Source: Protonemura montana
Taxonomy: Eukaryota > Arthropoda > Insecta > Plecoptera > Nemouridae
NCBI GenBank assembly: GCA_947568835.1
Contig: OX387603.1
Coordinates: 24,514,651-24,578,650, forward strand
Length of the DNA stretch: 64,000 bases
Direction of reading: 5' to 3'
Below the pieces are notes generated by a model, which saw nothing but the letters and a program-made list of their open reading frames with translations, did not search any database and had not been told where the DNA came from. Position 1 is the first letter of the stretch. Each line of letters starts with the position of its first letter. This document shows positions 38,274 to 46,629 of this stretch, one piece after another. Position numbers and translations under genes: made by a program.

Positions 38274-40171
38274 CTGGAACAAATTATTCACGTTATGTTG
38301 GTACAACCAGGGAACAACTTTTTATCAACGATAATGGTTCCTTCTGGATTAGTTCTCACATACAGGTGCTTTAATTCTTGTTAAGATTAAGTATCACACT
38401 ACCTTTTCTGTGAATCCAAAAGATGATTTGTAGTTGCACATACAAATATATGGCTTTAAATTGTTGGACATGAAAGAAACAGGTATGCATGTAAACCACA
38501 AATTTTCAGGTCAAACTAAGCCATAACTTGCATTACCTTTGGATTGGATTACTCATCTTTCTTACTACATGTAACATCCTTCAACAACACTCAACTTCAC
38601 ATTTCTCTGTAATCATTGCATAAACTCTCCAATTACAAGCAAGTTTCTTAAATAAATGTAATTAATTAAAGTAAAAAGAGAACAGGTTTTGCTTTGTGCA
38701 TCAAACCTGGCTCTGGCATACAAGTAATTGTGCATTTCTTAACATTTAATAAAACCGAATTTTCCCCTTCATTAGCATTGTCTCCAACCATTACCATGTC
38801 AATATCACGCTAATTAATAAAATAGGATGTCATGTTCAGAGTTCTTTTGCTCGGCACAGAAGATGCTTTACAGATTTGCCTTCAACCTTTAGCCATGCCA
38901 GTTCAAGGAACTATTTATACTTCTTCTCTGAAATTACTTTTTTTTATCGTGTGTTTCTTCTTCCCAATTAGCTTTGGGCATTGAGATAATTCTTTAATTA
39001 GTAAGAAAAGTGTGTGAGGATGGTCTAAGATGGTTGTGCTGGTTCTGCTGCATGCCTTGCAGGACCTAGCCCAAGTGGGCAAGTCCCATTCATGAAATCC
39101 TACCAGAAGTAGGCTGTTCACATTTAGGTTATGTGTCCTTTGGCTATGTCGCTGATAACTATTATCTCTGTTTACTCGATATATTTCTCATTGGAGATAA
39201 TTTTAGGACCACGTCTATATAATTTTATCTGTAGAAACCCACAAACAAAAGCCTAGATTTAAAAATACCCGTGTCGCTTAAAAAAAGGAAAATTTCTCAA
39301 GACAACAGGAAAATTACTTGCTTTCTCATTTAGAATGAAAAAACCGAATAAATTAAACGTCTTCATTTGCAGCTGATTGCTTTGATCTATGCCAGCAGTT
39401 TGTTTAAAAAGTAAATGACAATCGAAATCAATCACAGGTTTCTGCAAGTGGTAATAACAATAATTTGTCAATCTTGAGATGCAATCAAGGGGAATGACAC
39501 GGCGGTTTATCGACAAACGAATCATTTTAGCACCTCTTGGTCATGGTACCTTCTTCGGCTACTCACTAGCACTAGCTAGAGGATACTGAGTCACGAAATG
39601 AGGCAGTTGCCTTGAACAGCTGTGTACTCTATTGGGGTCCGCGATACAATGAGGGGATACCACCGACCAAGAACGAAGTAAGGGGTGATTAAACATGTGA
39701 TTAAATGTTGGGGTAGGAGATAGATGGGAGGGATTCTGACAGACCTTTAGCCGTATGTATTGATGAAACTGTCGAAACTTGCTCAATTACAGAGTCTGGC
39801 TGGCGATCAAAATATCAGACAGAAATTGATTCTAAAATTATATGACTTCAATGGGAGAACCGTCAGGTGCAAATGGCTGTTCTAAACTTTGGATTATTGA
39901 TAAGTGGCTTACAAAACGCAATCCAGCAATACACGACAGAGTATTCGTCAGACAGAGCACGGGGAATATGATTGCAGTGGCCACAAGTTAAGAGATAGAG
40001 CAGCTTGATCAACCTCCCTTCCTCGAAGGCATCCACTTTTGGAAGAAACCGATGGTATAGACTAACCACAGATAAATATACATGAACCACAATCTCATCC
40101 CGTTCATTCATGCTACCACGGCTATCCTGTTCGAAAGTGAGCCCTATACTTCGAAGTGTCCTGGTTCTTAC
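38274..40171. other. Intron B-C
   Basis: This 1.9-kb AT-rich intron has no recognised repeat. It contains a CpG-free run at 38331-38755. CpGs become normal again toward exon B (after about 39.5 kb). Confidence 0.65.
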
Positions 40172-40371
40172 CGACGGGCATCCTGACGTTGGTAGAGTCC
40201 GAGTGGTAGTTTCTGCCGGGGATCAGAGTCCCTCGCGTCGCGATGTCGTGACAGAGCGTGGAGTCATCGCTCCAGCCGACTTCGTCGTCGTCCTTGTCCG
40301 CGTCGCGACGCACTGGCCCGCAGCGTCTCGCCCTGCCTCGCCGTCGGCGTCGTCGCCCGCCTCGACGCCTC
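40172..40371 (-). CDS. Exon B: Arg-rich start and acidic linker
   Basis: This internal exon is 200 bp. The donor cgtcg|GTAAGA leaves one base that exon C completes. The acceptor is taken at gatgtcgacag, 21 bases after a ctaac branch-point-like word with a short pyrimidine tract. In the frame demanded by exon C the product starts with a long arginine/glycine run. It then reads DADKDDDEVGWSDDSTLCHD, followed by GTLIPGRNYHSDSTNVRMPV. A later acceptor (cgggccag, 36 codons in) would remove most of the basic run but lacks a pyrimidine tract. The retroelement's left LTR begins 160 bp upstream of this exon, so its branch point and acceptor remain intact. Confidence 0.72.
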
Positions 40372-40527
40372 CTGTCGACATCCATTGGCGTTAGGGAATG
40401 ATATGCACAAGTCACGGGAGTGAAAAAACCGACGGTATCTTCGGATATTGGCGTTGTATTACTATTTGTCTGATAACTTATTTTTTCAAGCAACGGATAC
40501 AAGATATAAGCTGTAAGGTAATCCATC

Positions 40528-40531
40528 CCAG
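40528..40531. repeat. Target-site duplication, left copy (CCAG)
   Basis: The four bases CCAG directly before the left LTR are repeated directly after the right LTR (50367-50370). This is the 4-bp stagger usual for Ty3/gypsy integrases. Confidence 0.9.
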
Positions 40532-41068
40532 TGTAATAAGGCACATTCCACGAACATGTATTCTGTCATTTTGTCCTCAAACCTTCTCACGCTTTCTAAA
40601 TTCTTACCCTCCCGACTCTTAGCAAGTCACCTAGTTTACAACCCCTTTTGACGTAACTTCCAACAATGGCTCTCGGCCTTCGTCCTCGAGCCCACAGTGT
40701 CCTGCACCTCATGGGTGTCGCCCGAGGGCAGACGCCAGCTATTATAGTGACTGCCTTAAATACAGCTCCCGCCCCAAAACTCGCTCTCTTTCCGGCGACC
40801 CTTCAACCTGTGCGGACGTGCCAACGTGAGATCAACTTATAACATGTAAGCCACAATAAACTGTCTCATTCTAACTAGCATGTAGTTTAGTCACTAGACA
40901 CACGACTCCATATCCATCCTCGACGTGTAGCGTCCTAACGGACAAGGACCCATCCAGCCTCCGGAGGTCGTTCGTCTCCACGCTACCCTACGAACGTGGT
41001 GGCAGCGGATACTCTACGCTACCAAGTAGATCTAGCACTGCGCCTCGTCAAGGCAGCAGGTTGTTACA
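40532..41068 (+). repeat. 5' LTR
   Basis: The LTR is 537 bp, starting TGTAATAAGG and ending GTTGTTACA, so the short inverted ends are TGTAA/TTACA. It matches 49830-50366 base for base as far as I can check by eye. An AATAAA polyadenylation signal lies at 40855-40860, which would place R/U5 just downstream. No classical TATA box is evident. Insect elements of this type often use an initiator promoter, which is inference here. Confidence 0.96.
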
Positions 41069-41069
41069 T

Positions 41070-41093
41070 TGGTTGGCAGACTGGTGGGATTCA
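41070..41093 (+). promoter_or_regulatory. Primer-binding site (candidate)
   Basis: Directly after the 5' LTR comes tt, then TGGTTGGCAGACTGGTGGGA followed by ttc. Its complement ends in CCA and carries a T-arm-like aatcccacc, as expected for pairing to a tRNA 3' end. Two registers are possible (TGG at 41070 or 41074) and I could not assign the primer tRNA. Confidence 0.5.
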
Positions 41094-41236
41094 ATGGACC
41101 CGTCTAGAATGGATTTGGAGCGTGTTAATTTAGGAAGTGTTTAATTTAGCTCAAATCAGTGCAACCGTTTTCCGAAGTGTTTATTTTTCTTTCAAAATCC
41201 GATTTTCGTTCTCTCGTCACTCCGTTCTCGTTTAAA

Positions 41237-42247
41237 ATGTCCGATCCGCCGACCCCGACGCCCTCCGAGGCAGTGCATGTTAATATAGGAGGCATGCTTG
41301 CCTTTGTGGAAGATTTTACGGGCGCCGCGAACTCGATTTCCGCCGCGCGATATTTTGAATCAATCGAGGAAGCCGCCCTGCTAGGCAACTGGAGCCCGGA
41401 GCACCAGGCAGGGATAGCCAGACTCAAACTTAAGGGGCAGGCCCGAGACTTTCTCGAAGGTGAGTCCGAATTAAAATCCGCGGACTATGTGATCCTGAAA
41501 AAGGCAATCACCGAGTGTTTTTCGCGCCGCGACACATCGATCGCGAGGAGTTCCGCGCTTCTTTCGTGCGTCCAACGGCCAGCGGAGACCGTCCAGCAGT
41601 ATGCCACGAGGCTGAAAATTGTCGGGCGTTCGACGCTAATTAAGACCGCGAACGAGGCCGAGAATCAAGTCAGACGCAAGGTCCTTGAGGAAACATTGCT
41701 CGGCCGTTTCGTCGAGGGCCTGCGCGGCCCGCCCAAACGGTTCGTGATGCACGCCGACCCCAATACCTTTACCGCCGCGGTGGAGCTAGCCGAACGGGAA
41801 GAATATTACGAAAGTTTAATGGGGGGCAACCGGCATATTTCCGCCGTTCAGGCACCGGCACCGGAACCGGCACCGCCAAGGGCCAAAACCGAGTCTAATG
41901 CGCCGACCCACGCGTCGCAGCGTCCTGAGAGGGCCCGCACGGAAACTCTCCCTTTCGTGGTGTGCTTTCGATGCGGCGGCAGAGGCCATACGGTTAAAAC
42001 GTGCCCGAGTCCTCCGATCCCGGCAGGCTGGCAAAATCACGAATCCCCTCGGCCGTGGCAACGGCAAAACCCAGGGCCCCATTACAGCGCCCCTTTTGAA
42101 CAGCAGCCGGCTCCGCAAGCCGCATCCTCGTGGCCGAACTTTAGCGTGCCACCGTTTAACCCGTTCGCCGGTACCCCACCTCCGAATTCGAATACGGCGT
42201 CGCGCCAACATTTTCCGACCGGCCCTACATATCGCCCACAGATGTAA
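41237..42247 (+). CDS. gag: Gag polyprotein
   Basis: The frame is open from 41159, but the ATG at 41237 (taaaATGtc) gives the more natural 336-residue product MSDPPTPTPSEAV... A retrotransposon-type capsid core (LKGQARDFLEGESELKSADY, then CFSRRDTS... and VQQYATRL) fills roughly residues 65-210. A Pro/Ala-rich linker follows. A single CCHC zinc knuckle, CFRCGGRGHTVKTC (C-X2-C-X4-H-X4-C), lies at about residue 242. The tail is Pro/Gln/Phe-rich. The protein packages genomic RNA and forms the capsid. The stop lies inside an 88-base overlap with the pol frame, which is in the -1 register. Confidence 0.93.
   Translation: MSDPPTPTPSEAVHVNIGGMLAFVEDFTGAANSISAARYFESIEEAALLGNWSPEHQAGIARLKLKGQARDFLEGESELKSADYVILKKAITECFSRRDTSIARSSALLSCVQRPAETVQQYATRLKIVGRSTLIKTANEAENQVRRKVLEETLLGRFVEGLRGPPKRFVMHADPNTFTAAVELAEREEYYESLMGGNRHISAVQAPAPEPAPPRAKTESNAPTHASQRPERARTETLPFVVCFRCGGRGHTVKTCPSPPIPAGWQNHESPRPWQRQNPGPHYSAPFEQQPAPQAASSWPNFSVPPFNPFAGTPPPNSNTASRQHFPTGPTYRPQM
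41456..41465 (+). promoter_or_regulatory. Candidate splice donor within gag
   Basis: The string gaag|GTGAGT at 41456-41465 is a near-perfect 5' splice site inside the gag frame. Spliced subgenomic RNAs are the usual route to Env in env-bearing Ty3 elements. Pairing with the acceptor before env is inference and needs cDNA. Confidence 0.4.
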
Positions 42248-45200
42248 GGCCGACTCATCCATGGACGGTGCCATGCAACTGGAGCCGTAACGACCAGTAC
42301 ATGGCAAAAGCTGTACATTGCCACCTGCGAGGGCCAACGCAAGTCACGCCCGCGCAGCTCTTAATTGACACTGGGGCCGTGATATCAATGATAACGGAGT
42401 CCACTATCAAAAAGAGTGGTCTAACCATTGCCTACAATAGCGTAGACAACCCCACGGTGGGCATTACCGGGCATGAACTGCCAATAGTAGGTACATGCGA
42501 GGTAACTCTAATATTAGGTACCGCGACTTACATATGGACAGTGCTAGTCTGTGATGACAGCCTCCATCTAGACACCGACGGGCTTCTCGGACTAGATTTC
42601 CTTCGGTATTACGGTTTTAGAATAGAATTAGATACGGATAGTATGTGTCACCGAGACCATAAACTAGCTTTAGAAACGATCGTCCCTAGAAATAGAATCA
42701 ATAGCTATAAACAAGTCCGTTATGGCAACAACGGTCAGGTGGAACCCCGCGACAACGTCAAGGCGCAATCCGCTCTCGCTACGTGTCCAACGCCCAAGGG
42801 AATGGACGGAGTAGGTGAGAGTCGCGAGGACCGCTTCGCGGTGGACAAGGCGCCGCTTTCGAGCGAACAGGTACGGCAAGGGGAGTGCACGCCCCTCGCC
42901 GCTGCCAGAAGCGCAGCCCTGACGTCGAAACCAGCCGTTCGCGCGAGCAAAGAGTCGCGTAATCGTCCGGACCAGGGGAAGCCTGCTAGTAGTCTCAAAG
43001 TAGATGCTGCGGCATTCCCGAACCCTAGCTCTAGTGATCTTTTAATGTCGCAAGTAGGGAATAGGTTATTTTCCCGTGTAAATCTGGCCGACACGGTAGT
43101 CGTGCCTGCTCGAAGCGAGCATTTGTGTTTAGGTCGTCAGCGTCAGAGAGTGGGAGAAGACGACACCACCTCGGCTGCGCCACTGTCATTAATTTTTCAC
43201 CCTGCGGAGATCCTAATCAAAGGAATTATGGCTTCGAGGGTAGTTTCCAATCAACGCAGCGATTTAGCTGTACAACTTAAATTTGTAAATATTAGCAATA
43301 CGGATCTGGAGATTCCCGCTCGCACATACGTCGGAGATGTCGAGTTGGTGGAGACAATGCCGCCCAGCTTAAGGGTGTCCGCCGTGTCGAGTACGCAGGT
43401 AGGTAGATCCAAACAAGTTGATATAGACACCTTGTGCTCTATTCAACATTTACCACCCGGCGAAAGAGCCAAGGTACGCGACCTGCTAAAGGAATACAAG
43501 GAATTATTTTATAAAGAAGGTGAGTCGTTAGGCTGCGCTGTAAATGTCCAGCACCGAATTGACACAGGTGACGCTCAACCAATAAATCGGCCACCATTTA
43601 GGATACCCTTTTCGCAGCGTCCGCTTGTCGATACGTTCACAAAAGAAATGCTCGAACAAGGTGTTATTGTTAGGAGTTTTAGTCCATGGAACGCGCCGGT
43701 AATAATTGTCTCCAAAAAGTCACTTGATGGCATACCACAATTTCGTTTTGTTACGGACTTCAGAGCTTTAAATGAGGTCACGAAGAAGGACTCGTACCCC
43801 CTCCCGATGATAAGCGAAACCCTGGCGTCCTTGAACAACGCGAAGTACTTCACTGTTCTGGACATGGCCTCCAGCTATTATCAAGTTGAGATCCATCCCG
43901 ACGACCGAGAGAAAACTGGCTTTTCCACCTATAACGGGCATTATCACTACAAGCGTCTCGCGTTCGGCTTATCTGGAGCACCGGCGACCTTCCAGCGCAT
44001 GATTGACTCCGTACTAGTAGGATTGACCGGGGTCAGCTGTTATACGTATCTGGACGACATCGTGGTTCACTCATCGACAGCCGACGAGCATGTGAGAAGG
44101 CTCCGGGAGGTTTTTGAACGGCTCAGGGGCTCTAATCTGAGACTAAAACCCCAGAAATGCTCATTCCTAAAAGAAAGTGTTGACTACTTAGGACATATCA
44201 TTTCCAGCAATGGTGTTAAGGCCAATCCCGACAAAATTAGGGCAATAAAGGAGTACCCCACCCCCTCCAACGCAACCGAAGTTAAACAATTCATCGGGAT
44301 TGTGGGTTTCTATAGGCGTATGATACCCCGGTTCGCGCAGGTAGCAAAAATGTTAACATTGCTTACGAAGAAAGACCAACCGTTTATATGGCAGGAGGAA
44401 CAAGAGCGTGCTTTCGACGAACTGAAGACGGCACTTTGCTCCGATCCCATTCTCTGTTACCCAGATTTTAATAAGGAGTTTATATTGACCTGCGACGCAT
44501 CCCAGTATGCCATTTCCGCAATTTTGAGCCAAGAGGTCAGCGGACAGGACCTACCAGTCGCATACTATTCCAGGCAACTAAATAAGGCAGAGCAAAATTA
44601 TTCTACATACGAGCGCGAGCTCACGGCCATTGTTAGTGGGATAAAACATTTTAGGATATACCTTTACGGCAGACATTTCACCATTTTCACCGACCATCGT
44701 CCCATTCAATTTCTCATCGCAAGGGAAAATAAGTCACCGCGTCAACTAAACTGGGTTGCTTTACTGGCCGAATACGAATATACAATTAAATATAAACCTG
44801 GCACCTCTATTCCCCACGCCGATGGAATGAGCCGCATACGCATTAATGCCGTCAACCCGTTGTGCGAGCCCATTTACGATCGACAGCGCATCAAAGATGA
44901 ACAAAGGGCCGACAACGCATTAAAGCCGCTAATCACTAAACTCGAGACCGACAACGCCAGTGACGAAGACTTCGCTCTAGACGATGAAGGGGTCCTCTAT
45001 CGCCTGCGCTCAGCGAATGAGCGAGAGGACAAACTCGTAATTCCGGCGTCAATGAAACTTCGCATCCTAAATAATTATCACAATCTACCGTATAGTGGCC
45101 ATCAGGGAGTGGAACGTACTACCAAACTCCTCAGGTCAAAATTTTTCTGGCACACCCTTGCCGCCGACGCGAAACTGTATTGCGCCCAATGCACTTCGTG

Positions 45201-46503
45201 TGCCGAACGAAAGATTTCGCCTCATCTGCGAAAGGTTCCCCTCCAACGGTACAACGAGGTTCTACGACCGTTTGCACGGACACACATGGACTGTCTGGGT
45301 CCCTTCCCCGTAACGAACAACGGAAATAAACATCTTTTGACCTTCATCGACGCGTACTCCCGGTACGTCATCGCGGTCCCTATCAAGGACCAGTCCGCGA
45401 AGACCGTTGCTAAAGCCTTTTTCGAAAACGTTATTGAAAAGCATGGGGTACCGGAACAGCTGATTACAGACAGGGGTCAAAATTTTGCATCTAAATTGCT
45501 TAATGAGGTGTGCAGCATACTCCGATTAAAGCACAATTACACTACGGCGTACTCCCCCCACGTAAACGGAGCAATTGAGCGAGTACACCGAGTAATGGCC
45601 GATTTATTAAGCCACTACGTCAACAAATCACACACGGATTGGGACGAATACGTACCATTTATGCTGATTGCCCTCAGGAGCGCAATTAACACGTCGACAA
45701 ACGAAAGTGGCTTTTTCTTGCTTTACGGATACGACATGCCCATCCCGTATGACACAATCACCCGTCCGGTAAACTCACTCGATAAGACCAAGCACACGCA
45801 AGAGTCGTACGCCGAGGTTATAAGGAAACGCCTCGCGGACGCATATGTAAAAGTGAACGAAACCATAAAAAAACATTTAGAATACCGGGAAAAACAATAC
45901 AACAAGAAAACTAAGCCCTGCGAATTAAAAGTTTATGACAAAGTCTATTTATTCGACCCAGTAGTCAAAATTAATACGGCAAAGAAATTGCGCAAAAAGT
46001 ACAAGGGGCCGATGCGCATTGTATCACAGGAGGGACCCGTTACGTTCACGGTACGCGACATAACCTCGGGAAAACAACAAACTGTGCACGCCAATCGGCT
46101 TAAACCTTTTGATTGTGTAAGCGATCGGGAGCTAGAGGGTAGCGAATCTGACGAAGACTCGCCACCGTCCGTCGCAGATGACCCAGTCCCAACACTGCCG
46201 AGAGCTCCCAGGTTTTACGATTTGCGCGACAATATTCTCGTTACACCTGTCGCTGACCCTAACACGCACCACGCTTCCGTCGAAGGACCCGAGCCCACTG
46301 CGATAAATTCACAGTCTCGAACCATGGACGCGGGGAGGGTCGAAAATATTGCGGACTCAATACCTTCGTCATCATTCGCGGTAACCGAGGACAATGAGCC
46401 GAGCGATGATACCCCATCACCTTGCGAAACGGCAGGACCTACCTCGACCGCTAAGGCTCGGTACCAGCTACGCCCGCCCAAACATGTGTATTATAAGGTC
46501 TAA
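42160..46503 (+). CDS. pol: Pol polyprotein: protease, RT, RNase H, integrase
   Basis: The pol frame is open from 42160, just after a stop at 42157, so it overlaps the end of gag by 88 bases in the -1 register; expression is presumably by -1 frameshifting. Residues here are counted from codon 42268. The protease carries LLIDTGAVIS (DTG at 34-36) and a GLLGLDFL flap partner near 110. The RT has the catalytic YLDD at 594-597, with LDMASSYYQVEI and FGLSGAPATFQRM upstream. RNase H has LTCDASQYAISAIL and TIFTDHRPIQFL. Integrase has an HHCC finger (ending CAQCTSC), D at about 1008, D at about 1068 and E 36 residues later (DD35E, NGAIER). A GPY/F-like module (KYKGPMRIV) follows, then a long acidic, proline-rich tail. 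No stop or frameshift interrupts it. Confidence 0.96.
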   Translation, partial: PVRRYPTSEFEYGVAPTFSDRPYISPTDVRPTHPWTVPCNWSRNDQYMAKAVHCHLRGPTQVTPAQLLIDTGAVISMITESTIKKSGLTIAYNSVDNPTVGITGHELPIVGTCEVTLILGTATYIWTVLVCDDSLHLDTDGLLGLDFLRYYGFRIELDTDSMCHRDHKLALETIVPRNRINSYKQVRYGNNGQVEPRDNVKAQSALATCPTPKGMDGVGESREDRFAVDKAPLSSEQVRQGECTPLAAARSAALTSKPAVRASKESRNRPDQGKPASSLKVDAAAFPNPSSSDLLMSQVGNRLFSRVNLADTVVVPARSEHLCLGRQRQRVGEDDTTSAAPLSLIFHPAEILIKGIMASRVVSNQRSDLAVQLKFVNISNTDLEIPARTYVGDVELVETMPPSLRVSAVSSTQVGRSKQVDIDTLCSIQHLPPGERAKVRDLLKEYKELFYKEGESLGCAVNVQHRIDTGDAQPINRPPFRIPFSQRPLVDTFTKEMLEQGVIVRSFSPWNAPVIIVSKKSLDGIPQFRFVTDFRALNEVTKKDSYPLPMISETLASLNNAKYFTVLDMASSYYQVEIHPDDREKTGFSTYNGHYHYKRLAFGLSGAPATFQRMIDSVLVGLTGVSCYTYLDDIVVHSSTADEHVRRLREVFERLRGSNLRLKPQKCSFLKESVDYLGHIISSNGVKANPDKIRAIKEYPTPSNATEVKQFIGIVGFYRRMIPRFAQVAKMLTLLTKKDQPFIWQEEQERAFDELKTALCSDPILCYPDFNKEFILTCDASQYAISAILSQEVSGQDLPVAYYSRQLNKAEQNYSTYERELTAIVSGIKHFRIYLYGRHFTIFTDHRPIQFLIARENKSPRQLNWVALLAEYEYTIKYKPGTSIPHADGMSRIRINAVNPLCEPIYDRQRIKDEQRADNALKPLITKLETDNASDEDFALDDEGVLYRLRSANEREDKLVIPASMKLRILNNYHNLPYSGHQGVERTTKLLRSKFFWHTLAADAKLYCAQCTSCAERKISPHLRKVPLQRYNEVLRPFARTHMDCLGPFPVTNNGNKHLLTFIDAYSRYVIAVPIKDQSAKTVAKAFFENVIEKHGVPEQLITDRGQNFASKLLNEVCSILRLKHNYTTAYSPHVNGAIERVHRVMADLLSHYVNKSHTDWDEYVPFMLIALRSAINTSTNESGFFLLYGYDMPIPYDTITRPVNSLDKTKHTQESYAEVIRKRLADAYVKVNETIKKHLEYREKQYNKKTKPCELKVYDKVYLFDPVVKINTAKKLRKKYKGPMRIVSQEGPVTFTVRDITSGKQQTVHANRLKPFDCVSDRELEGSESDEDSPPSVADDPVPTLPRAPRFYDLRDNILVTPVADPNTHHASVEGPEPTAINSQSRTMDAGRVENIADSIPSSSFAVTEDNEPSDDTPSPCETAGPTSTAKARYQLRPPKHVYYKV

Positions 46504-46600
46504 GGTAGTTTATATTAATAGATCTCGTTACAAGCACTGTCTTTATTTTCTAAATGTGAACGGTTGGTTAACATAACTTAGCAATAGGGTAGGAAGTATT

Positions 46601-46615
46601 AATACTCATTTTCAG
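46601..46615 (+). promoter_or_regulatory. Candidate env splice acceptor
   Basis: aatactcattttcag is a good 3' splice site ending 14 bases before the env ATG, with an acataac branch-like word about 35 bases upstream. It fits production of Env from a spliced RNA. Confidence 0.5.
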
Positions 46616-46629
46616 ATTCGACGCGCATC

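Noticed and set aside
41816-42342. Minus-strand frames opposite gag and pol
   Set aside because: They are shadows of the coding strand's codon bias. Gag and Pol motifs are unambiguous on the plus strand.
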